Shown: positions 50,301-62,030 of the stretch, in pieces
Layout: each line of letters opens with the position of its first letter
Numbering within the stretch: the first letter of the stretch is position 1
NCBI GenBank assembly: GCA_024195265.1
Contig: JAJLRJ010000001.1
Coordinates: forward strand, 60,692,289 to 60,756,288
DNA: 64,000 nucleotides
Reading direction: 5' to 3'
Source of the DNA: Dendrophyllia cribrosa
Taxonomy: Eukaryota; Cnidaria; Anthozoa; Scleractinia; Dendrophylliidae
Program-made: the position numbers and the translations under genes
The notes under the pieces: model-generated
What the model was told of the DNA's origin: nothing
What the model saw: only the letters and a program-made list of their open reading frames with translations
Databases searched by the model: none

Positions 50301-53300
50301 TTTTAGATTTTAGTACCCTAAGCGGTACCAATCTACAAATTTTGACCCCTAAAAGGTACGACGAGCACCCCTGTCATTTTTATATGGGAGTCCCCCCACG
50401 GGCAAAAAGCCTAGTTAACAACAAAAAAAAAAAAACCTTTACTTAGTTCACATGAACCAACTGGGACAATTAATATTTTTCAAATTGACTCTGGTCTCTC
50501 TTGACAGTCTGCCCTTTTGTGCCCCTTCATCGGCTTTTTACATCTTCGACATTTTTTGGGTACAGACTCAGCTGCCTTCTTCCTCTTAGATGTAGCTGAA
50601 CTGGACTCTGCACCCCTCTTTCTCTTCTTAGATGTAGTCATGCTGGCTGATTCTTGCTCCAACACTTGTGCCACTGAAAGAAAATTTGCATTACTTCAGC
50701 TCTTGTTGTTCTTAAAATGATTATGATTGGCTTTCTTGAAATGATGATTCTTCCTTGTAATGCTAAAATAACCAATTCATTTCTTATAATTATTTTCCAC
50801 AATTAAAGATAATTTCAAAGAAATCACACTCAAGTTGAAAATCTTGGTTCCATTGGAAAAAGCCACAATGTTGATGGCAAATTAAAACCAAACAATAAAT
50901 TATGTGTATAAATTAGTTTATTGTAAGTCAAGATTTACTTACATGGTGTTGTTGGTGGAACATTTTTTACTGTCATCTCTTTCCTTTTCTGTCTCTTATC
51001 CAATGCGCTTTCACGAGTTTCTTTTTCCAGCATTGAGTTCATGGGAAGGGGGGTCATATTCTTCAGCTCTTTGGCTACATCACATAGGGTAGTACCTGTC
51101 TTGGCAGCTTCAAGGAAGGTCTGGTATATTTCCTCAACATAATCTAAAATGAAATCATAAAGTGAAGGACCCTTTAGCACAAAATTATTATTTTTCGAGT
51201 GGTGTTGATGGGGGGGGGGGGGGGGGGGGGTGGGGGGGGGGGGGGGTATTGGCCTACCCTGCAAGCAGAGACCCCTTTGACCATCACAGATTGGCATTTT
51301 ACTTGTAATAGTTATACAAAACAAGGCACACAAACTAAAGCCAAAAAATTACCATATTTGGGTTGTATCCTGATATCCCTTACAGAGGCTTCTCCATTCT
51401 TAAATTTTGGGTAAATCAGCTTCACCTGATCTGATCCATCTTCCTTCGTTTTGGTATCTCTGACAAGGTTGTAGTTAAAATGTATGGCAGCAAGAATATG
51501 CCTAGAGTGATTCCAGAGATATGAGTATTAGTACAGTGTGGTATCTGCTGTTGACCAAGCATGAGATCCTGATATAGAAATATTGGATCAATTTTTATTT
51601 AATTTCCATTCACATGTGAGGCAAAACAAGGAAAATATCATTACATCAGGTTTAATTTACACAAATTAACTTGGTCATTTAATTGGCATTTCACTTTTTA
51701 CAGAGTAAAAATAATTTTAAAAGCTACATTTGTTATCCTAAACCAGCAGTTCAACCAAGGAAAAGTGAGCAGTTCAGATGATTGTGGATGGGTCTTGACT
51801 CAGAGCATAGTTGAAGTAGAAAGATAAATTATAAAAATTTTGACCTTGTTTGAATAGTTTTTATTTATATCCAATATCAAATATCCTCAATCCACAAAGT
51901 TATAATGCTGTTGCAGTTTGACTGTCATCCCTTTTACACAAACCTGCAAAGCATCCCAATATATGAAAAAGATATCATTTTTGGACAAAAGTGGTTCAGG
52001 ACTGAATGAAACCCTTCAAGGCAACTTGTCTGGGCAATTGGAGAGGCCTGCATAATGCCTTTCACTAGTCTGTTCTCAGTCAGGGCAGCAACAACCTTCT
52101 CGTACACCACAGAGTCTGAAAAAAAAAATCTCTATGAGCAGTCATGACATAAGAAATTAATGTAACAACATTGTTGATTGGGCAATTTAGTTTTAATGGA
52201 TGGAGGATATAACATTGCTTTCCAAGGTACAAAGTCAATGCTCTAGAGGGTGGACATAAGCTTTATATGAGGTTTCTTGGAACTGAAATAAATTTCAGTT
52301 AATTGTTGAAAATTTGACTTATTAGCATTGCCATCACTAGGACCTTTTCTCTGATTGGGAAATAGGCCAGTAATATTATGAGCATATAGAATTAAAAATA
52401 TCATACTTGGAAGAAACCACTTTCTGTGCTGGATGCTGCTCCCATGTCCACATTTATTGAAGAGAGGGTCATCCAAGTTGTTGTGCTTATTAATTATGTG
52501 ACTTAGGAAAGACTTGAACTTAGCCCAGATAATCCTCCCTGTTCCACACACAGTTGTTGTTGCACACCAGTATAAGTGATTCTCACATGGTCTTATCCAC
52601 TCAGTTAAACTCTCGCAACCGCTCTGCTTTGAGATTTTTGTGAGGACTTTCCTGATCTCTGAAAAATATGACATCAGAAAATTGAGACAAGAATATTACT
52701 TCTTTTTATAACACACACTTGTTGTTGTCCTAATTGTTGCAGCAATAGGTAATAATCATATGATTCTAAGTCCAAACTGCAATGTTTATAGGTCGCTAGA
52801 ACTGAGTGAGTGACCATGTAGGGGAGGTGTCTGCCTACACTGTATGTGATGTTTCCCTTAGTGGATGTTGGACTGTACATAAAAGGTTATTGTCCCATGG
52901 CCACTTGCTTGACTCTTGATATTTGTTTATGAATAAATTTCAAAAAAAAAATTTAAATCATAAAACTGTCAGTGCTTACTTTTCTTTATGTGCCAAAGAT
53001 CAAAAAAGTGAGTGATGTTACTCAACTTCTCGCGCATGTGCTTTGCTATTGAGACATGTCGGTCAGAGATGAAAGTCCCAATAGCGAGGCCACACCCAAG
53101 AAGGTATGTCATGCATCGCTGAAATCCAGCATACTCCATGGCAGGGCTGCTACCCACTTCATTTCTCTAGGAAAGATAAACAACAAAATTTGATGTGTGC
53201 AGTGTCATATTGACCATGAGCTGATAGCATTTTAAAATAGCAAGAAGATATGCTAAACTGGGTTCCTAGAAAACAGCTAGTTCAAGTAAGAGGGGATAAA

Positions 53301-53841
53301 ATTAATATGTTTGACCTTAATCTTATTTTCCAGAATGAGCTGTTGATAAATATTTTCAAAAGGAGTCTAAAAGGCAAAACACCTTTAATTGTATAAATTG
53401 GAAGAAAGTTCCCGGCCCAGGCTAAAACTCTGACCTTTTATTCCCAACAGACTGATCAGTGTCTTCAAAACCACACAAATCTAAAATGACTATATCTATA
53501 CCATCAAATCATACATAAGGGTCCCCCTCCTGGTGTTTCAGTTCAAACAGTAAACAATGGTTCTATTTTGTACCTGTACAAGAGCAAAATGAATGATGAG
53601 TGGCAAGGTACAGCAAAAAATTGTATATGCACCAAACTTGGCACTGTGGCCCATGCTATCATGTCTGCCATCTCCAGATATAGTGAGGGGCTTTCCAATG
53701 GCCTTGAGTTTATTGAATATTTCCTCCTGATACTTTTTCCAGTGAATATATATTGCTGGAAACAGTCTTACCTTAAATTGAAAAAAAAATAACATGAGGC
53801 TATAACTTCATTAAATGCAACATTTTCATGGGTATACCCCC

Positions 53842-53909
<68 letters not shown>

Positions 53910-56900
53910 AATTAATTAATTAAAAAATTAAAAATACTCTTGTGAATACAAACACTCCAGGTATGCCAATAAAATACTGAATGGTTACGTGTTATTTTTA
54001 GTGGATGCAAAGACTGTGAAGAACTTTTTTTCTCATATCTGTTAATATAATACTTTATACTTACACGTTGATGGTGAAAGAATGTAGACAAGGAAATGCA
54101 TGCCAAACCCATATGTTGGAAGATCTGAAAAGTCTTGCTTGCGGAACCACCAGCCAACAGGATAGCAAAGCACAGAAGGAAATTTCCAGCAGGGGTCTTT
54201 GTGCCAGGCATGTAGGGTTGGCTGTACCACACATTTTCTTTTTTGGGACATTTTGGATTTTGGCACCATGTTGTGATCACTGCCATGGTACCAATTTCAC
54301 GGGTTTCGACTAGTGGATGGTCAGCCCGGCATGAATGACAGAACTGGAACAGCAGGAGAAGCTTTGACAAGAATACAATGTGTTTGGGACTTGTTCGTAG
54401 ATTATTATCATGTAACCTGCGATTGAAACGAAAAAAAGACGTTTTCATTACCTTGGCATAAATAAAAATTCAATTTTAAATCCAACCGAGGGGGCATAAA
54501 AAGACACCTGTTGGTAAGTTGTTACCTTGGCCCTTTGATGATGTTGTCATCTTCATTGTCTGTTTCGGTCTCTGTCCCAGTATCAGTGTCAGTGTCTGGC
54601 TTGTAGTTTGCATCAGACATGTCATCATAGTCAGGCTCCTCCTCTATCACTTCAAAGTCATCTTTTTCTATTTCCTCATCAGGCTCTACAGGTTCACCTT
54701 CCCCTTCAGCATTGCTGTTTTCTGCTAGTGCACCCTCATCAACATTACCAGAAGCTTGTTCATAAATGCGGTCACACTGAACACCTTTATTTGAAAATGA
54801 CAAAAACAAAAGAAATTGCAATATAATTAGATTCATCACAATATTTCAATATGATTTGCAAACCTGCAACCGCAGAATAATTTTGTTTCTGAGTCGAGGT
54901 TGTATAAAATAATTCTGTGAAATTTAAAAAAAATGGAATAAAAAATATGAAGATTAAAAAGCGATTCAAATTACAGTTTAATCTGTCATTGTTTATTTGA
55001 CTAACACACTTACTTGTTGAAGTAGTAGCAGGCTTTCTCATCAAGGCATCATTTTTCTCTTTCAACACTATCACCTTGTTACCCATTTGGCGCAGTTCCT
55101 CTTGCAGGCTGGCACAGCCAGTACAACCTTTCGTCTGGACTGCAAAATCCTTTGTCTGTAAACAATAACAAGGTTATATTCAATAGATGTGAAATTATGA
55201 TTAAGTCCTGCACTCCAGTCCAGGCAAAAACGCTTTTTGGAAAATTTGCACATATCAATTTTTTCGCTAGGTTATGTTCAATAGAGGTGAAATTATACAT
55301 TTTTCGCTAGTATAAGCTTACAAGCTTATTGAAATAGAGCGAAGGTTTCTATATCCGTAAAATTTCTACAATTCTCAGAACGACAATTATACATAAAAGA
55401 CGCTTCAGTTATGCCTTCAGAAATTTTCAGTTTTCGAATATTGGGACCTTTTAAAAATGCACACAAATACGCCAAACAATTTGTAAAAAATGGAACTAGT
55501 GAGCAGCACTGTGCGAACTAAAATTGTAAAACTTGTTTATTTCTCCTACGCGTTTCAACCGGGTATATATAGCGGACTTCGAATTCATCAGGGTGTTTTA
55601 CAAGTAAAAGTTACAAGCTTTTCTTTAAACACAACGCAAAACAAAGAGAACTTGTTAAGGATTTACGTATAGGAAACAAGACAAAAGTTTTCGCAAGTCC
55701 TAACTAGCGGGGTGTAACATGTGTGACATATTTTGGTTATGACATACCGTACATGTATGCACGACATGTTATATTTATTTTGATTTAGTACTGAATCTGC
55801 AAATACAAGACGTTTCAGTTATGTTTAGAAAATTCCAGTTTTTTACGCTTGGAAGCCTTCTAGAAATGGCAAACATATTCGCCAAACAATTGTACTCACC
55901 AGAGGTTCTGGGTCATATTCATGATTCGATGGAATCGGTGTGGTGCTTGATGAGCACGCGAGGTCAACATCATGGCGTGTCGCTTCCATCTCGTCAGAAT
56001 CTTCGCAAGATACCGCTTCATTGTCAGCAGACTGAGAAGAACATCCCACTGAATCAGAGGCAACGATTTCCTTGAGAATCTGCAACATTATAGAACAATT
56101 CGAGAAAGTAAAAATTAAAATGTGATAATAATTTTTGACATCGCGTTTATAAACAAACTCAAAACGCACGCCATCACGAACCTGACGACGACTTCTGCTT
56201 GATAATTCCTCCTTTTCCCAAGTGTTTCGTTGAAATTTGGGGATAGGCACTACACCGATAGCATCTGTTATGAGTTCTCGACGCCTCTTGACACTGGCAA
56301 ACGAAATCTTGTCGGTAAAATCTTCTGAAGCGAAGTGACACGAACACACACGGGCCGAAGCAGTTGGCTGCCACTTTCCTCGCTTCAACTGCACGAAATC
56401 AATCCATTTTTTTCTCCTTGCCTTTGCTTCACTGCGATCATCGTTTAAAAACGGAATTTTATGTAGGGAGATTCCTTTCTCCTGGTTATTCGTATTTGAA
56501 CACCCAAAAACAACACATCTATCAGGCATCGTGCCTCACGAACTGAAAGTAGACGCAACTTGTGAAGATTTCTTTTGCGGGAAAATCTCCGTTCTTGAAG
56601 TGACGTCATGTGACGTCACTAGGCTTAGGCTCTTTTGGGCTTGATCGCTCGGCCAACCTTGAAGGGCGTGGCTCAAGCGGGAACTTTAAACCGAATTTTC
56701 AAGGCGAAAACGAGTCAAAATGCCAAAAAAAAGTTTTGGACCGTTTTCTACGCTTCATATAGTTACCAAAACCAGAAAAACCCTGCAGGCAATATAGACA
56801 CTTTAACCCATTGACACCTGAACCGCCCGTAACCGCCCGTACAAGACTCCACTGCTTTAAAAAATTGTAACTTTCTCAATCGTGCGAACATTGCCTTAAC

Positions 56901-59900
56901 TAGCAGTTGTGAGCATTGAGTAGAAAGTCTTTCAAATTGAGATACCCAATAAACACAAAAAAGTCAGCGATTTTTGCAGAATATCAGCGTTTGAATTTGG
57001 ACAATAACAAAAATTACCGTTTTTAACGTCATAGAAAAACAACAAAAATCACGTTTTTGCCTTTAGTTTTTTTTATTCAAATCATCGTGGCAAACCCAAA
57101 AGTCAACATTTACAGCAAAATTCAGTCGTAGTCCTAGCTTAGCAGTGAATGTTTTTGCTCTTATTCGTTGCTCGGGCCTAGCTACAGCTTCCTATACTAG
57201 TGCATACTCACCTTGCCTCGATTTTCAACATCACCACCGCACTGCATGCTGGGAAAAAGCCAAAAATTTTGACAGCGTTCCATTCTTTCCCCACACATTT
57301 CATATTTATACTAAGTCCACAGCCACCCCGACCCACCGCCGAAATTTCGCGCTTGTTGTATTCTCCTGTGGTCGCAACTTCCAAAATATGCTGCGGTAGG
57401 TCGAGAAATTCATCCAGAGTCGAGTCCCAAAGCCACTTCGTTTCCAGGCGGCCATTTTTCCAGTTCAACGAGCAACGAGCCAAATTCGTAAACGAAGTAC
57501 AACACCTAACTCGCTTCATTGAGAAGTGGACTCAGAACTACCTCCAAGCTTAATGATGCTCACCAGGCAGCTACTAAAGATGAAAAATGGCTGTGAACTT
57601 ACCAAAAATCGTAGATAATTCATATTGGACCCTTTATTGCAAATCAACCAAGCAAAATGAGATCGTCACAATGACGTTTCCAGTAAACTCGAGCCTTCAG
57701 TGTTTTAGAACAGCAGTACTTTCAATGGTAACTCCAAATATGAAGTCACGAAATCCTATGGGGCGTGTGTATGCAGAAAATCACTCAAAAACGTAAAAAT
57801 CCTCAGGTGTGAATGGGTTAATGAAGAAAAATAAAGGTCACGTGACCAGGGCTTTTGACACCCGCCGGCGAAAGTTAGGGTTAGGGATAGTTCAAATCTA
57901 GGGTTAGTGTTAAGATTCTAGGGTTAGAACAATTTCTAGGGTAAGGTGTAACTTGGCTCAGGGCCAGGCCTAACTTAGGGTTAGGTCCCAGGTTTGGGGT
58001 TGGCCAGGTTACGTGATAGGCAATAGTATCAAACTTGATCACCCAAGATGAACTGACCCTCGACTACTGACTGTCACCAGCTGTTCTAACTCCACCTCTT
58101 ATGTCTAGTTTTGAAAATCACCACCCCTTGAAGTTGGCTTTCATGCAACTTTCACCTTTGCACTAAATATTGGCCAGCAACTAGTACCCTCCCCCCCAGA
58201 TCTTGATGCATATGCCTGTTTTCAAATTAAATAGCGATGACATGTTCCTAGTCTTAAGGGTTTTTTGTTTGACTGGTTTAAGAGCCAAAACTATCAACTG
58301 TAAGAAAAATAGATTTTTTGATTAACCCATTGACACCTGAACCGCCCGTAACCGCCCGTACAAGACTCCACTGCTTTAAAAAATTGTAACTTTCTCAATC
58401 GTGCGAACATTGCCTTAACTAGCAGTTGTGAGCATTGAGTAGAAAGTCTTTCAAATTGAGATACCCAATAAACACAAAAAAGTCAGCGATTTTTGCAGAA
58501 TATCAGCGTTTGAATTTGGACAATAACAAAAATTACCGTTTTTAACGTCATAGAAAAACAACAAAAATCACGTTTTTGCCTTTAGTTTTTTTTATTCAAA
58601 TCATCGTGGCAAACCCAAAAGTCAACATTTACAGCAAAATTCAGTCGTAGTCCTAGCTTAGCAGTGAATGTTTTTGCTCTTATTCGTTGCTCGGGCCTAG
58701 CTACAGCTTCTTATACTAGTGCATACTCACCTTGCCTCGATTTTCAACATCACCACCGCACTGCATGCTGGGAAAAAGCCAAAAATTTTGACAGCGTTCC
58801 ATTCTTTCCCCACACATTTCATATTTATACTAAGTCCACAGCCACTCCGACCCACCGCCAAAATTTCGCGCTTGTTGTATTCTCCTGTGGTCGCAACTTC
58901 CAAAATATGCCACGGTAGGTCGAGAAATTCATCCAGAGTCGAGTCCCAAAGCCACTTCGTTTCCAGGCGGCAATTTTTCCAGTTCAACGAGCAACGAGCC
59001 AAATTCGTAAACGAAGTACAACACCTAACTCGCTTCATTGAGAAGTGGACTCAGAACTACCTCCAAGCTTAATGATGCTCACCAGGCAGCTACTAAAGAT
59101 GAAAAATGGCTGTGAACTTACCAAAAATCGTAGATAATTCATATTGGACCCTTTATTGCAAATCAACCAAGCAAAATGAGATCGTCACAATGACGTTTCC
59201 AGTAAACTCGAGCCTTCAGTGTTTTAGAACAGCAGCACTTTCAATGGTAACTCCAAATATGCAGTCACGAAAACCTATGGGGCGTGTGTATGCAGAAAAT
59301 CACTCAAAAACGTAAAAATCCTCAGGTGTGAATGGGTTAAAGTGATTGAATTTCAGGATCAGTGCATATTGCACTACAACATTCTGTACTTTGTCAATCA
59401 ATCAATCATCTTTATTTAAACACGGAATCCCATTCATAAAAATGCTCATTCAGAGAGCCATGCAAAAATCATGCAATAACAAACAATATCAGATAAATAT
59501 GGTCATTAAAATTGTATTATTAAATTACAAATGTGAGATAAATGATTTCAGGCTTGTCTGTCCTTTAACAGGGCTCGAAATTAAAAAAAATTCTCAATCG
59601 CAATTTGCGAGTAATTCCTAAAATTTTAGTCGCAAAAAAAAAAAAACTTACTACTACTATCGGAACCGAAAATCAGAAACGAGAAATTTCTGAGAAAGTC
59701 TGAAAAAGTGCGCCTGTGATACACTCCTTAATTGGAAACCACGCGGTTAATGGAGCATGAAATCGACGATTAAGTCACTCAACATTCAACATGAATTTAA
59801 CAGGATTTTTCGGATAAAATTACAACTACCTGCAGTTACAAGTTAGACACAAGACTGTTGAATATAATTCCTTTATTAACTAGGCCGTAAAACAGTCAAC

Positions 59901-61988
59901 ATCGCGACTCATAGACAGATTCTAGTCGCAAAAGCAAAATATTTAGTCGCAAATGCGCCCGATACAGGTGCAATTTCGAGCCCTGTTTAATAGTATTTGA
60001 TAGACTATTCCAGAGAACTGCCACTCTAAGCTATATTTTCCAGTGTCAGTATACGGTCTTGTACTTTGTACAGGAGACTAATTAGTTTGCTGCTAGTCAT
60101 TCTTTCATTCTTTCTTTCTTTCTTTCTTGGGGGGGGGGGGGGGGGGGGGGGGTTGATTAGCATCACTACATGTATTTTCGATCTTTTCTGTATAATCTGC
60201 AATGTTGCCCAAAACTAGACCAATACACAAGAGTAGATGACCATCAGTTTTCTCCACTGCCTTTCCTGATCTGAAGTGTGACTTTCGCAGCTTGATGTTT
60301 TAACTTTTGTTTATTGTTATACATTCCATATCTTAATCTACATCAACACTCCAAGTTAACTTTTTTTCTTGGTGGCCATTTGGCCACTGACTCTTAAGAC
60401 TTGGTCGCCAGTGAAAAATTTTAGTCGCCAGAATTAATTAATCAATTAATTAATTAATTAATCGATTATTAATTAACTATTCAATTAATAATTAATATAT
60501 CCTTTTACTTTATTTATTATAACCTTTTCCTGAAACTACTTAAACATTTTTAACTCTCAAACAATTTTTAAAGTGAAATCAAATCGTATCTTTTCATTAT
60601 AATAATGATTGATTACTGTACAACGTATTAGCGGCTCATCATGTTTCAATGAATCCTTTACAATAAACTTCGACTTTCGTAGATTTTCAAGATTACAGTT
60701 ACAGTACATACTAGTTGTAATATCAACCAAAAACAATGGTCAAGATTGAAGAAAGTCATGCCTTTACTGCCAGTTCAGGAAACCAAATTTTCTAACAGTT
60801 ATGACCCTTTAGCGTCCAAATGTTTGCCTACATTATTGCTGTGGAAAACTGGACACTACCTTCCATATTTGAAAACCTAACAGTTTACCCAAGTGAAGCC
60901 ACATGGTTTGAAGACAAAATGGCGGGGGTGTATTTTCACAAACTAAACAATGAACAAAATGTTGTAAAACGAACAAGAAAACATGACATCCTGGCGACAT
61001 TGTTGCTGTCATGTGCTGGTGCTCTGTTAATTTATCTTTGCATTGATGTACTTTTTAGCTAAATAGGATTTTTGCAAGAAGCACTAGATTTGTTTGAAAA
61101 ATGGCCATTTTTTCCCGCGAAAATATCGGATTTTAAGATAATTATATATATTAAGAATCAAAGCCACTAAACAAAAACACGGAAATGTCAGGATTGTTTA
61201 ATATAATTCATAATTCACAAAACAAAACACTAGTGTAACTGGTATAGTTTATTCAACAATCTTTCAAGAAATGAAACTAAAATTGTGCGTATGTCCTGGT
61301 GTTATTTACATATTTTTATGCCAAGTGAATGCGAGAAAAATCTTTCACGTTTGAAGGCAATTGCCAAGACATGATTTTTTGTAACGCAGAAATCTTGAAA
61401 AAAGTAAAAAAGTAAATCCTGGTTCGTTCATACAAGTGAAATTTATTTGCCGTGGACCTGCGTAGCTTTTTTTTTTTATTGCGGTTTCATTTATAGAATC
61501 GATTACGGCTAGACTCGACACTTGTTGTCAAAATTGGCTGGCTTTTTCATATGAAGTATTTTTGTGTCCGCTGTAACAAGATGTGTTTGTAAAATTCATT
61601 GTGGATCAATTAACGGTGGAACTTTCCAAGCATTCGCAGTTCCTTTTATTCTTGGAGGAAATTTACGAGATTGCGTGTACAGTATCACGCTCAAAGGTAA
61701 CATTGTCCATGCTAAAGTTCAGTCAAGTGGAACGAGCACAGTTCGTCTCATTCTGATCGAGAGATAAATCTCCGTCCTTTCTCACGGGTATATTTTATGG
61801 ATAGAAGTGTTTTGTTTTCATTTAATCAATTTCTGCTGGTTTCAATCGCAAAACAAGTATTTTTCAAGGTGAATTCGTAACGCGTCAGAGCGTTCTCTGT
61901 TTTTTTTTACTCGGGCTTCGGATGATTGTCGCTCAAAATTTCGATTAGTCAAAATTTAAGTCGCCGGACTGGCGACTTGGGTTTAAAT

Positions 61989-62030
<42 letters not shown>

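Larger units (their letters stand above)
48324..56802. mobile_element. Complete Kolobok-type DNA transposon with two genes
   Basis: An 8,479 bp element in CPT1 intron 2. Both ends begin AGTGTCTATATTGCC when read inward, and both are flanked by TTAA (48320-48323 and 56803-56806), the target duplication of the Kolobok superfamily. The terminal inverted repeats span 48324-48469 and 56657-56802, with about six mismatches in 146 bases by eye. Inside are two convergent spliced genes: a P2X7-ballast-domain gene (48648-49842, plus) and a THAP-domain transposase gene (56529-50480, minus). All exons are open and in phase, so the copy looks young and possibly autonomous. Introns contain poly-G and poly-C tracts and a short-motif repeat element near 50.1-50.4 kb. 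Confidence 0.9.

Noticed and set aside
50503..50674. Separate small gene for the basic CCHC protein ending near 50480
   Set aside because: It is the last exon of the transposase; phase and acceptor fit exactly.
54522..54839. Independent acidic protein of about 105 residues
   Set aside because: The acidic part is transposase exon 4 (54526-54784); the rest is intron read-through.
57208..59072. Pairs of 84-117 residue ORFs conserved in both TTAA/CCC copies
   Set aside because: Conservation follows from near-identity of two recent copies; most of the differences change amino acids and ORFs overlap on both strands.
60820..61767. Two ORFs (80 and 67 residues) in the CTCCAAGTT element, one with a membrane-like end
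   Set aside because: No family recognised, not linked by clear splice sites, absent from the short copy.
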